Below, one piece after another: positions 36,398 to 48,710 of a stretch of 64,000 bases of DNA. The translations under genes were made by a program, and so were the position numbers. The notes below the pieces were generated by a model, which saw only the letters and a list, made by a program, of their open reading frames with translations, was not told the DNA's origin and searched no databases. The stretch's first letter is position 1; every line of letters starts with the position of its first letter. Source of the stretch: Rallus limicola (taxonomy: Eukaryota; Chordata; Aves; Gruiformes; Rallidae); assembly GCA_022605955.1 (NCBI GenBank), contig JAKCOZ010000005.1, positions 2,569,501-2,633,500 on the forward strand, given 5' to 3'.

Positions 36398-39300
36398 CTT
36401 ATGTTTAAATTGAATTTGCTGCATTTCAGGAAAGAGGAACAAAGGAAAACAAAGGAAAACAGATGACATTTTCTTCTGCTTTACCTCTGATGAGTAACAT
36501 TTGCTCTGGGCTAGCCCCTAATGCCATTTTCAGTATAGAATAAGAATAATAGATGGTGATTGCTGAACACTAGCATCATTCTCTTCCCAGCATCACCGAG
36601 ATTTAGTCATGACCCAAGGCACTATGAAGGGAGCATATGATTACATCAAACTCATCTGAGTGCGAAGTACTTGTACTTGGGTAGGTAGTACGTACTGTAT
36701 ATTTCACTAAAGGGTCAAAGATTAAATTATGTTGTTTTAAGATTAGCGCTTCACTTCTGTAACTACTCTGTGTTACTGACTAAAGCAACAGTTCAGCACT
36801 TCACTAGGAAATTAATTTGACCCACTGACAATACAGAAAAGTACTAAAACATAGGACACCGGTCTAGAAAGCTCTTTATCTCTGCAATACCCTTAATTAG
36901 ATTACTGAAGGCAGCATTGTACACCAAAGAGCTTTTAATGACTGGCTTGTGAGCAAACTCTTACAGTTTATTCAGATTAACCACAGGTTTAAATACATGG
37001 TATTTACTTAACTAAGATTATCTGTATTTTTGCAGAAGCTTTCTTAATGAAACAGTGTACGACCCCATTCCTAATTTGCTACTGTTTAGTAAATATTGGA
37101 TTTTTTTTACAATCAATTAAAAGAAGTTTCCATTACTGGTTAACTTAATCCTGCAAGGTACATAACCCTAATGGATTTTAGGGTTGGAAGTTGTTCATTG
37201 ACTGTAGTGAGACATCTGCTTAGTTCAGTACTAGGGAAGAATCTAGTCTAAGTGCAGGAATGTAAATTCTTTTGCAGTGTCTCAAATGTGTATCTGCCTT
37301 GATCTCCTCCCAGGCAACATCCTTCATTCATTCCTTACCCTTTATGCTTGCTCATACAATTTAAAAGGTAAGTTTTTAGTTGCTGGTACTAATTAAGAAA
37401 ATAGTCTCTGATATTTAGAATTATCCCGCTAAGAATAAGATGCAGCATATTTGTTTGTATATCCAATGGCCATTAGATGACAACGTCCTTCATGCAGATC
37501 TTTCGTAGTATGAATTTGAGCTGTGACTTTTCGAGCAAAAACCTACCATCTTCATGTGCCAGGCATATTGTTTTTTAATTTATTAATGCCTTTTAGTATC
37601 AAACCTTTCCTTACCAGGCTTCTAAAGCAAGCTTCTCATTAAACAGAAGCAGAAAACGGAATCATTGACAAATCTATAATTACACTAACATTAAATATTT
37701 GATACATTATGTAACTTACTAGCTAATTTAGTGATTATCTTATGAGATATACAACAGTTGATTTTTACCACACATACACATTTAGAAATTAAACCAAATC
37801 CTGTAAAACTTAAGGACAGTCTACAAGGAGTATATCAACTCTGCACAGCAACAGATTTTGCTCATTAATGGCTAATTACACTCCATTTTAAGAACTTGCA
37901 TAATTTAATTATTTAAGAATCTTGCAATACGTTCACTACAAAGCAGTGATATTCGTAATTCCAATTTTACATTATCTTTGAAGTGTATGCAGTAAAAAAA
38001 ATATATATTACAGTGAAATAAATGAAAATATGTTGTTAAGGAATCTCTATTCACACTAATCTTGCCTATAACCCTCCCTTCCCCCCCAAAATAATTTCAC
38101 TCATTAATTTTATTTAGCCTCTGCCACCTGCAGACAAGTGGTGAATGTCCACCAAGAAGCTATGGAATTGTAGACATACATCATATAGTCTGTCCATTCA
38201 CTGGGAATCAACAGAATGTTTCTATAAGGTGCATCTTTAAAACAAATGCAAGATAATGTGAAAAGCTCTTGCTGTGCAAATGTAGGCAAAAACTGTTTTA
38301 TTAGTTACATTTGCCTGTTTTACATTTTCTGATCTTTGTCTTGAAGCTTGTAATGGACCTTCAGAAATTTCCTATTTCTTGGTTTTAAGTATCTTACCTG
38401 ATAAATGACATAATGTTCAAGTATCTAGCAAACTGGCTAGCCTCTACAGGCTATTTTGGGGTTAGAAAGATGCCATATTATTCTGGAACATCAGAAGTGC
38501 AAAATGCACTGTTCTGGAAACTGACAATGCAGCTAGCATTTTATACAATATTAATCTAAAAGAACAGACAGAGTGGCAGCTATTCACTTACATTTCAAAA
38601 TGTTAACCACATAATTGTACTTTCGTACACAACAGGAGGGATTCCTAAGGGCATCTTTCCATTTAAGAGTATTGCAGTGGATTTAGATGCTTCTATTTGC
38701 TCTCTAATGGAAGTCATGCAGGTCAGAAAAACATAAAATACAATTTGGTATTTTAAGAGATAGGTTCATACATTGCAGAGGAAGTTAGCTACACAACTTT
38801 CTCAATTCAATAGAAATTTTCACTAACTATGCAACAAAGATCTATGTGCTTCTAATCTAAGCATCCACTTATATCATCTTTTTATAGCCAGAGATGCCTT
38901 TGCTGGGATCTTCAGAAAGTTCTGTCCAGTAACTACCAAATATTAAACACGAACAGTTGCCCACATTCCTAACCTGTCCTGCCAGAGTATTTCCTTGTGC
39001 TAGAAATGAGGTACATGTCTCCAGACACAAGGTCAGTAGATCCATATGGCATTTCCTAGTCTGTCATCTTTCCTATGGCAGAACTGCTACTGACACATAG
39101 AATCATTTGACTGCTCACATCACTAGTGGCATACTGACAGTAGTTATACAGACAACAGAAATGCTGTTTTTTTCTGAAGGACAACCAGCATGCATATACT
39201 GTGGCCATATTTACCTTGTTACTACACAGGCTTCATAAAGACATACGGTCATTTTAAGCCCAAGTAGCTTCAATGATTATGCGGTACGTTGCTAAACTTG

Positions 39301-39973
39301 CAGTCAAAACTTTCTGCCATTTAAATGTCAAAACAAAATAGGCATATACAGAATGGGCAATAGAGAGGAATATTTTTCAGTAATTACCCAGTAAAGTTGG
39401 CCATGAATGTATCCAGAAATCAAATGCAGTAATGAAAAAAAAACTTCTGTAAAAACAACCTGTCAGTCCTGCTTTTCCACATGCCTCTTCTTGTTTCTTC
39501 TTCCCATGTTGTGAGAAAATACTAGCTGTCCCTTGAGACCTTTACTTAATAGCCCTCACTGTTGTTAAATGACCATACTCTAAAATAATGTCTTTTTAAG
39601 TTGTAAGTGTATCACTTAAATACCTTTTTAAAAAAATATTTACTGCACCGTGCAGATAGATTCGGCTCTTCTGCCAATCCCTTACTATCAAATCCTTTTG
39701 CAGTTCTTTGTTGTTAAACCAAATATAGTGTTACATTGTCTGTCCTTACACACATTACTGCTGGATAAAGCCCTTCACTCCCTAGACTAAATCTGTGCTG
39801 TTCTCTGCCCTGGTTTCTCAATGCTATCTCATTGCAACAGCTCACATTGAAAGCACACTATTCCCACACCCACCAACGCAGCTCTTGGGATAAGAACTGC
39901 ACCATTGATACAGTGTGTATTCTTTTCCACAGGTTCCCACCAGCATGTCGCTAACAATTTCCTGGGCCTTATC

Positions 39974-39999
39974 AAAAAAAAAAAAAAAGGGGGAGGGGG
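39974..39999. repeat. A15 tract followed by GGGGGAGGGGG
   Basis: A run of 15 A is followed directly by two G5 runs separated by one A. It is a simple-sequence tract prone to slippage. Confidence 0.85.
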
Positions 40000-40524
40000 A
40001 GAATGTGGGTGTGTAGAAAGCCTTTGAAAAGAGGAAACAAAGAATCAGACTCCATTGTTGTCCTACTTTCACCGCCGTAATCTCTGTTTTCCATCATCCT
40101 ACATGTAGCGACTACAAACATCACCTAATACAGATACTCCAATCAACACTTTACTGTGGACAGCTATTGTTCAGCATCTGTAATCTTTCATCCCAGTATT
40201 TGTGGTTTTCAAATCATCCTTTCCATTTCCTTTCAGCAACCTGAATTAAGTTGAACCCCATCCTCCTGTCTCCCCCCAAAATAACTATTTTCCTTTGCCT
40301 GTCAGCAGGAGTAACAACTGAGTCCGTTTCAAACTTTGGACTTAATTCATGCAGGCGAAACATACAGATCACATGAGTTTGCTACGGAAATTACTCAGAA
40401 ACAAAGTGTGGAGCATGCCACTTTGATTAAGTGTACAACTGGGATCCCTTACTTCTCAGCATGAGGTTTTTCCCCTGAGCAAAACTAAGGGCTTTTCAAT
40501 CACACAAGAAAAATACTGGTAAAT

Positions 40525-40550
40525 GGGCAAGGGGCAAGGGGGAGGGAGGG
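40525..40550 (+). other. Potential G-quadruplex motif
   Basis: Five G runs of 3-5 with loops of 1-3 bases (GGGCAAGGGG, CAAGGGGGA, GGGAGGG) satisfy the usual G3+N1-7 pattern. It is isolated in AT-rich DNA with no nearby gene start seen. Confidence 0.6.
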
Positions 40551-42079
40551 AAAGGTTGATCTTGACTATTTTGCAGAAAATTATTTGTAAAAAAAGAGGT
40601 GGTGTCTCTTTTCTTTTATTCCCCCCATCCTGAAAATATCCCTACTAAAACTAAGCTCACCCCAGGGGACATTTTGTGGTTCATCCATCCTTCATAAACC
40701 CTAACTTAATTATTCAATATATTGGACACACTCAGAATTGAAGTGATACAAAGCAGCAATAACATGCACAGTAGTCCTTCAAGAAACACTGGCTTTTTTA
40801 CAAAGAAAGTAGTAGGTACTTTGCTTAAGACCAAGGACCCTTCATTCCTGTTCCTGAGACAACACTGACTTGCTGTGTAAATGTAGCAAAGCAATTTATC
40901 TCCTCCCCATACCTAAATTTAGTCATCTACAAAGCAGTATAATATAACAACAGCTTGCCTACACATTTCTTATGAGGGTTATCTACTGTTTGTGGGCTGC
41001 TGTAAGAAAAAAAACCACTGTGAGTATGACTTGTCCTGTCACATGCTCTAAACTAAAGGGGAAGATGGAAAGTGTAAATTTAGATTAAGATATTCAAATG
41101 GTCAAATCTCACCCTTGAAATCCTATATCCAGTACTGTCAAAATGTTTAATGTTACTGTAGTAATATAATGAAAAAGGAAACCATGTGTTACTTTTATTT
41201 TAAAAATTAGATTAAATGCTGTATTTTTCAAAACAGCAATGGAATTAAGAATACATACATTCTAATGCAATTTATGCTCTTTACTTCCTTTGATTGGGGG
41301 GAGGGGAACTCTTGCTCAGGAATTTGTTTTATAAAAAAATTAAAAGCTATGTTTCTTTCAATGAGTTAGTTTTGTCATACTTTCTGTGTGCTTTCCCATT
41401 CAAACAAAGGTGTGCCCACACACCCCTAACAGCATGAATAATATATAAACCATGGATTGTTCACAAGAGGTTTGTTTAATCTATTTACTGTTTAGCGTTA
41501 ATGCTTTTTAACAATCATTGAAGTCATGTAGTCGAATTTCTTCTCTGTTCAGAAGCTTGAAACGTTTGGGAAAGATGCTTAAGCTCTCACTGTCACCTTA
41601 TTAAGTTAGTCTTGGTTTTCCCCTCTCTGACATCATTGAAGGCAAGACATACTAGATTGGGAGGCCACATAGCACCATTGTGAAAAGGGAATGGAAGACA
41701 CAGTTAGTGGGGAAAGATAGGAAATTAAGACTCTTTAGCCCTCTCCCCATTCAACACTAACAACAGAAACAACTCAGATTTAGCTATGGACTGCTTTTTG
41801 CCATAGAGAATAAAAGGTGATAAAAGAAAAATATTTATATTTCTTTGGCAGAAAGTATTAAGTAGGGAAATAAAACATGGCATTATTATACCAGTAATAT
41901 AAGGCTAAAGAAAAACATATTGTCAAGAAGGCTTCTGCAGTAGTTTTACATCCCATTTCCAGCAACAGAATCATCTAAATCAGTTAATTGAAAAACAAAA
42001 ATTTTATCTCACAGTATTTTCATGGACAACTTTTTCCCCCTTAACTACTTTTACAAGATGAAATACAATATTGGAAAGT

Positions 42080-42150
42080 ATTAAATATATAATATTTAAA
42101 TATATAATTAAATATATATATAATATATAAAATTTAAATATATAATATTT
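42080..42150. repeat. TATAATATTTAAATA-type AT array
   Basis: About 70 bp of nearly pure A/T. The motif AATATTTAAATATATAA and variants repeat in direct and inverted fashion. Confidence 0.8.
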
Positions 42151-42814
42151 CTCCATAGTCAGGCTTCTCAACTACTGAAAGTACTTACACAAAACGGTAC
42201 ATGCTAGGATATGTGACGAAAATGGTATGTTTAGCAGGTCAGATCATAGGTATGCATATACACACAAGCCACATGGCCAAGAGTTCTTGCATGCAGGTGT
42301 GTGTGTGCCTAAGTTAGATCAAGGGACAGGAGAGGACCTGTGATGTAAGGCTTTGTTCTTTGCGCACGCTGCTATGAGAGACATCCCCTAAAGCAGGGCA
42401 CCACTGCCTGCGTCTTGCTGCTAGGTCTCACATGCTTCTGGCCAACCCTGACACAGGGATTCTGCATACAGGCAGAAATCAGCACACTGTTCAGCCAGTG
42501 TACATGTGATTGCTATAAAAGGGCAGAGTACAAGCCAAAGGTAAACAGAGTGTCTGTCATCCTAAAAAGATGGGACTTGTTGTCCCTGTTTTTCAGAATA
42601 CTACTGAGCCAGTTTTTGAGAAGAATACTTAACCAGTTTTGCCCAGTTGATTTGATTTCTCTAAAGATGATACCCACACACTTCTATGCCTTCTTCCAGT
42701 GCTTTCTGTTCTGTGAAACTAATTTCAGTTTCTATGCCCTCTCCAATGCCATATACTTTCTTTTAAGGAGGATTTTTCAAATCTACCCTTTAGTTTTGCT
42801 TACTGATCCTTCTC

Positions 42815-43116
42815 CAGCTCGGGAGTCTTGCACAGCAGCGGGGGGTCTCACAAAGCATCAACTTTGGGTGGAAAGAAATATTGCAATTCACTTGTTTTGT
42901 GTAGCAGTATTTATTATTAGTAGTAATAATAATTGTCCTTCTTTTATTTGTCCTATTAAACTGTTTTTAATCTCAAACCATGAGTTTTGTCACTGTTACT
43001 TTTCTGCTTCTCTCCCCAGTCCTGGGGTAGGGTGGGGGGTGGGGAGGGAGGGGTGTGAAGGGAAAGGCAAGTGAGTGGCTGTGTGGTGCTTAGTTGCTAG
43101 CCAAGACTAAACCATG
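42815..43116 (+). mobile_element. ERVL-like LTR segment (R-U5 part), plus strand
   Basis: Corresponds in inverted orientation to the LTR at 48286-48710. Shared points: GCAATTCACTTGTTTTG-type sequence before an AT-rich (TTATTATTAG) stretch, ATTAAACTGT (a poly(A) signal in the R region), CATGAGTTTTGTCAC, a GC-rich pyrimidine/G block and the terminus GTGTGGTGCTTAG...ACTAAACCA. The U3 half upstream of about 42.8 kb is not recognisable, so the element is truncated or decayed. No attached viral coding sequence was recognised. A 219-codon open frame that runs into it is treated as chance. Confidence 0.65.
43024..43053 (+). other. Potential G-quadruplex motif within the LTR
   Basis: Consecutive runs GGGG, GGG, GGGGGG, GGGG, GGG and GGGG separated by one or two bases, in U5-like sequence near the LTR end. 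Confidence 0.65.
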
Positions 43117-43544
43117 ATAAAAGGCTACATGAAACTGAGTAAAAAGACCTACAACTGAGCAAGTTAAGTTCTTACAATAATAATAATTAAAGGGAGAATA
43201 AACAAATTTCCTGCAGTAAAAGCAACATATGGCAAGATTACAGCTTCACAACAGGTCCTTTGAGCCCATCAGCAAACATACTTTAGATACTGCAGCATGC
43301 CTCCTAGTTTCCACTTGTTTTACGTTAAAAGAATACCATTTGCCAGCGCTGAACCTGGTGCAGAACGTGACCTTGGAATACCAAAGAAACTTATCACTTA
43401 TCACTGTGTTTTCCCAAGTAGATACACCAGTCCCAGAGAATCTAGTCTCAATTACACACAGGCAAGTACTGTTTAAAGCAAGCATAATCCAGACAATCAT
43501 ACAAGACTCAGTGCACAAAGAAACATTGCTAATGTTGCCATGGT
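43117..43544. other. Non-coding spacer between LTR segment and CR1
   Basis: No gene or repeat recognised. The open frame at 43229-43588 runs into the CR1 and has no recognisable domain. Confidence 0.5.
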
Positions 43545-44519
43545 GGGCCTCTCAGCATGAAGGAGAAACTGGGACCAGTACTGTTTAATTTTTTTTGTCA
43601 ACAACACAAACAGTGGGACCAAGTGCACTCTCAGCACATTTGCAGGTAACTCCAAGCTGTGTGGTGTGGTTGATATGCCTGAGGGATAGGATACAATTCA
43701 GAGGGACCTGGACAAACTCCAGAAGTGGGCCCAGGTGAACATTGTGAAGTTCAACAAGGTCATGTGCAACGTCCTGCATCTGGCTCAGGGCAGCCCCTGA
43801 CAGGCTGGAAGATTAAGCAATTCAGAGCAGCTCTGAGGACAAGGACTTGAGGGTACTTGTGGAGGGAAAAACAGACACTGACCCGTAATGTGCATTCACA
43901 GCCCAAAAAGCCAGCCATATCCTGGGCTGCATCAAAAGAAGTGTGGCCAGCAGGATGAAGGAGCTAATTCTCCTCTTCTACTCTCTCTGGTGAGACCCTA
44001 CCTGGAGTACTGCATCCAACTCTGGAGTCCTGAGCACAGGAAAGACATGAACCTGTTGGAGCAGGTCCAGAGGAGAACCACAAAAGTGATCAGGGGGCTG
44101 GAGCATCAATGAGGACAGGCTGAGAGAGTTGGGGTTGTTTAGCCCGGAAAAGAGAAGGCTCCAAGGAGACCTTATTGTTTCCTTTCAAGGTTTAAATGGG
44201 GCTTATGAGAAAGTTTGGGACAGGCTTTTTAGTATGGCATCTGGTGATAGGACAAGGGGTAAAGTTTTTAAACCGAATGAGGATAGATTCAGACTAAATA
44301 TAAGGCAGAAATATTTTACAATGAGAATGATAAAACACTGGAACATTGTCCAGAGAAGTGGTAGATGCTCCATCCCTGGAAACATTCAAGGGCAGATTGG
44401 ATGTGAATCTGAGTAACCTGCTCCTGTTGAAAATGTCCCTCCTCATTGCAGGGGAGGAGGTGGTTAGACTAGATGAACGTTAAAGGTTCCCTTCCAATCC
44501 AAACCATTCCTTGATTTTA
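43545..44519 (+). mobile_element. CR1 LINE, 5'-truncated, plus strand (about 0.98 kb)
   Basis: Collinear CR1 sequence runs from the RT palm region (GGGACCAGTACTGTTTAAT) to the 3' end (TTCCCTTCCAATCCAAACC). The box C motif that should read FADD is FAGN (43639-43650), so the catalytic Asp pair is lost. The block at 43661-44174 is about 97% identical to 28286-28801. Here the continuation to the 3' end is unbroken, unlike at 28.8 kb. The final 340 bp looks more diverged from the remembered consensus than the shared block. Confidence 0.92.
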
Positions 44520-47025
44520 TAACAGATAAACAAAACTCAGTGTGATAGAGCGATACTCCCTTGACACACTCAGTTACAACATCTATGGCTGTAAAAGAAG
44601 GATAAAAATAGGTAGAGTTCTATGTTACTGAACCTGAATTGCTTCTGACATAAAGTTCACTCATTTGATACCACCACGTCTGGCACTTGTGTATAATACT
44701 ACAACATAAACCCTAAACATCTCTATATAGAAAATGGGGAAAAAGAGTAAGGTGGAACCACATTAACAGCTTGGAAGTTCAAATTTTCTATGTGGGTCAT
44801 CTTATGACAAATGACACATTTGGATTTCATTAGTGATTTAGAAGACCAATTTTCAGATAAATTCAGAATGCCACCTGAAATCACTCAACACCAGAGCTCA
44901 GAGGTCTTTGGAAAGGGTGGAGGGGTTGCCATTTCTTCTCTAATTCTGGAGAACCAAGGTGACACATGCTAAATATTATGGTCACTATAAAGACTTCCAA
45001 AGAGTTATGTTCATACAGAGGAAAAGAACTGAAATTGTCTGGGGAGTTCCATGTCCCTTTACATGAATATTTGAGTGGTTGTATGCATGCTTCACAAGTT
45101 GCACATTAAAAAAATGAGTACTGAATTGACTTGACATTTTTGCTATGATTATTTTTCACCAATGTTTTCTGTAAAGAGCTACCGGTGCAAAAGATGTTTA
45201 GCCCTTGATTACAAAGGTGGAGCCATTGCCATACATTTCAAGTTTCTTGTGACTTCCTCCAACAAGCTGTCTCAAGACAGCTGAAAGACACTACCCAGTA
45301 TATTTATAGCAATTGAAATGGGTTGAATGAATGCAGCCTTTTCAAGACATGCTATGTCCTTAGCTCACAGCCATCGCTATTCATTTAATAGTTTCTCCTA
45401 TCCCATTAATCAATTTCCCTCATATTTTATTCTGTGTGTGTGTGTATCCCCCATTTATTTTTCAGGTAATCCCTGAGTCGTAGATGATACAGGTAGAAGG
45501 CAATGAAAAATGGGATTGGGATAAGTTTATTTTATGAAGAGATTATTTTTCTAAGCACTAAAGCAATGTGAATAGCTAAGACACCAAAGGACTACATTTA
45601 TACAAAAAAACCCACATCAGTTTACATAAAATAGCATGACACTAAATGTCCTGGTCCAACTTCATCTCTGATGTGACTCTACATGATCTAAAATCAATTT
45701 ACAGGAATGAAAACAACAATGCTTGCTTGATTTTTAGCACACAGTGCTGAAAAAGCTAAACTTTTGTTTCATAAACCTTTTTTGAACAGAATACTTTAAC
45801 AGACTCCAAAAGGTAAAACACTCGCAAGGTGGAAACTATTTATGTCTAACAGCAGTAGCTACAGCAGGACATCAACTTCTGTACACAGGAGGAATTTAAA
45901 AATTAAAATACGTTGGTATTTGATACTGTCATAAATGCTGTTGAACTACCCAGTATTTAAATTAATAATTTAAGTGTTTGCCTAATGAACTGGACTTGAT
46001 TACATTAAGGCATTCTCAATTAATTCTGACAGATCATCTCTGAATTAGAATACAGAACCAAAATGGTTTATGGATTCCTGGTCAAAGTGTTTATTGAATG
46101 AATATTTCTTCAACAATTAAAAATAACCCTGTTCTAAAGCAAAAATGCTTAAAAGCAATGAGTGAAAAAGTTAGAAAAAAGAAAATAAAAAGCAAGTGCA
46201 GCAAGTTCTTCTCTTAGCCATCCTGTCAGCTGGAAATTGGCAACTATAGAAAGTAGCAGCAATATGTGACAAGTAGTGGAAGAGACATGCTACCTCTGGC
46301 AGCTATTAAAAGCATGTTAAGAGTTTAGAACTGGCTGATATATAAACCTTTATAATATGATTCAGGGAGATAAATGGAAGCCATGAAGAGAGACGAAAGA
46401 ATAAACAATAAACCTCTGTCGTATTTCAAGAAATCAATGCACATTTTTTTCTAAAACCAACAATACAGTAAGACATACTGAGTCTCAGAGCTATGGATAG
46501 GTTTTTTAAATTTTATTAGACTAGCTCAACCTGTTGTTCTTATTCACTGCACTGGATTATGCAGTTTGCTTCCTATGTGCTTTACATATTGGACTGGACA
46601 AAGCAGTTTACAGACCCTGTTCAGATCTTTGGTTTTATAAGGAAATGAAAAACTTTCACTAGCCACAGTTAAATTTTCATACCATATATTAACACTACTT
46701 TCCAACCTGTTCTCTTTTATCTATAACAGTTTATCTTTGGGCAATCTCTGTCCTTTGAATATTTAGATTATTTGTTAAAAATAGTTAAACATCACATGTC
46801 TATACTAGGACTGGACTGATAAACAATTGTTCATTAGTCACACCATTGCTAGAAATGAACAAGCCAGAGACATGATGGTAACTAGGAAGGCAACTGTGGA
46901 GATAGTTTCTGTTTTGCAGAAAAGCATCTTTTAAAATTATTCTCTAAATATTTTAGATACAGGAAGTATAATTGAAGATATTTTATGCAAAGCTAAAACA
47001 GTGCATGGACAAAATCATCACATTT
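44520..47025. other. AT-rich non-coding sequence
   Basis: No gene or repeat recognised apart from a short (TG)n at 45433-45446. Confidence 0.55.
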
Positions 47026-47143
47026 AGTGTTCAAGGTCAGGTTGGATGGGATTTTGGGCAACCTGATACAGCAGAAGGTGTCCCTGCCCATAGCAGGGGA
47101 TTTAGAACTAGATGATCTTTAAGGTCCCTCCCAACCCTCAAAA
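47026..47143 (+). mobile_element. CR1 LINE 3' tail fragment, plus strand
   Basis: About 120 bp matching the last part of CR1: GTGTTCAAGGTCAGGTTGG, GGGCAACCTGATACAG, GTGTCCCTGCCCATAGCAGG, AGATGATCTTTAAGGTCCC. The final ATTCTATGATT repeats are missing. Confidence 0.88.
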
Positions 47144-48285
47144 CCCCCAAACAGTTCCCTCCTTCTCTTTGTCTTAACAGAATCTTTTTCCCCCAAGCTT
47201 CAAATTTTAATACTGTCTTTTTCAGAGTGAACAGCATCCTTATACCTCTGTTTTGTATGTCAAACTTATTCACATTTTCAATAAGGTCACTTATTAGTAT
47301 TCATGGTAGTTTGCCTCATTTTAGGAGGGAAAAAAAAAAAAAAAAAAAAAAAAAAATTATACCCCAATCTCAATCTTTGGGAACTTTTAGGAGAAATGGA
47401 GGATTGATGCTAATACTAACCCACAAATGCCTTTCTACTACCAGACAAGTAGCCATGTATTCACATACACTTTTAAAAGCTGAGATCACAGAGGGGGGTG
47501 GGGAAGTATGCTGGAGAACTTTCTGTTCAAGAACATGCCACCTCCTACTCACATTTTCTACATCATTCATCACACTCAGTTCTAAGCTTATTGCAGGTTT
47601 GCAAAAATGAAGCCGTTCTCATCATTAATAATTTTCTAGATATTTTCATGTGCTCATCTCTACATCCATGCCATTCAGTCAGAACCATTTTCTGTCAATA
47701 CCATGCTGTTGATCTGGATAACTATCATTCAGCATCTGATAATTGTTGATGGTGACTTACCTTCTAAAGCTGATGTATTTCACAACTGAGAGTCACACTA
47801 AGGGCCATTTCATGGAGAGAGCAAGTAGGCCAAATTCAGCTCTAGTCTCATTTTATCTCACCAGGGAACCTGACACACGATGTCTTACCTCTGGCAGACC
47901 AAGAAAGCACAGCAGAGAGGCACTGAGAGAGATATTTGGGTATTAAAAATTCCACAGAGAATTCTACAGATGTCAGAACAGAAGAGCTTCAAAGCATAAA
48001 AGGTGCAAAACATTTGTGACTTGCAAAAGGCCAGCTCAGAACTTTTAGCCAATAGGCACTCCCTTACCATTACTATGATGTCCTCAGACTTTAACTCTTC
48101 TTGCTTGTTTGGTTGTGCATGGGCAAATAAAGTCATACCTTGCCTTCAAGTCCAATCTGAACCAGATGTTTAGCTAATGTTCACTGACACAGCAAACACA
48201 AGTCAGGTGTCCTGAAGAGTTTTCACCTATACTCTTCTGTACAAGCACAAAGATGTTGCAATGTTAGTAATAAATAGGACAAAAA
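47144..48285. other. Non-coding sequence with a long A tract
   Basis: No gene recognised. Several overlapping short open frames on both strands at 47.2-48.1 kb have no family motif. Confidence 0.5.
47330..47356. repeat. 27-bp poly(A) tract
   Basis: An uninterrupted run of 27 A after GGAGGG. No retroposed gene body ending here was recognised, and CR1 elements do not normally end in poly(A), so it is called a mononucleotide microsatellite. Confidence 0.85.
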
Positions 48286-48710
48286 TGTTGTGGTTTAGCT
48301 CCAACCAGGAGCTAAGCACCACACAGCTGATTGTTTGCTCCTTCCCACACCCTGGTGGGATGGGGAGGAGAATTGGAAGAAAAAGGTAAAACTCATGGTC
48401 TGTGACAAGGACAGTTTAATGTGACAGCAAAGGAAGGGGAAAATAACAAGAATACTTAAAATATATACACAGCTGGTGATAGACAATGCAATTTGCTTAC
48501 CACCCTGAAACTTGACTCCCAGCCTGTCCTCTGAGCTGTGACCCCCTCCTCCCTGACAAGCCTCCGTTATATACTGAGCATGACATTATATAGTATGGGA
48601 TACAATATGCAATATGACCCTTTAGCTACTTTGGGTCAGCTGTCTCTGCTGTGTCCTACCCCAGCTTCTCGTAAAAATTAACTCTATCCCAGCCAAAAAA
48701 ACAGGAAACA
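48286..48710 (-). mobile_element. ERVL-like solo LTR, minus strand, with candidate target-site duplication
   Basis: A compact element of about 420 bp. The plus-strand left end is TGTGGTTTAGCTCC...AGCTAAGCACCACACAGC and the right end is ACTCTATCCCAGCCAAAAAAACA. On the minus strand the order is U3 start, TATATAACGGAGG (TATA box, plus-strand 48567-48575 region), ATTAAACTGTCC (poly(A) signal) and the U5 terminus. The 8-bp word ACAAAAAT occurs on both sides (48279-48286 and 48708-48715), a candidate target-site duplication, although a few bases of slack remain at each edge. No internal retroviral genes are present, so it is a solo LTR formed by LTR-LTR recombination. Confidence 0.7.
48566..48577 (-). 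promoter_or_regulatory. TATA box of the solo LTR
   Basis: The plus strand here reads CGTTATATACTG; on the minus strand this is CAGTATATAACG, a clear TATA element. It lies about 150 bp upstream (minus strand) of the ATTAAA poly(A) signal. Present activity unknown. Confidence 0.45.

Larger units (their letters stand above)
36398..42814. other. AT-rich non-coding sequence, repeat-poor
   Basis: No gene or interspersed repeat recognised. Contains a poly(A)/poly(G) junction at 39974-39999, a G-run cluster at 40525-40550 and an AT-rich array at 42080-42150. Patches with several TAAT-type homeodomain-like cores occur around 37.68-37.95 kb. Confidence 0.5.

Noticed and set aside
42415..43074. 219-codon plus-strand open frame, the longest in the window
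   Set aside because: It begins at a TTG codon, has no recognisable domain and its last third runs through LTR R-U5 sequence, so it is most likely a chance frame.
43229..43588. 119-codon frame upstream of and into the 43.5-kb CR1
   Set aside because: No family motif; its end overlaps CR1 sequence in a frame other than the ORF2 frame.
47330..47356. Poly(A) tract as the tail of a processed pseudogene
   Set aside because: No coding or mRNA-like body upstream and no flanking direct repeats; a mononucleotide microsatellite is simpler.
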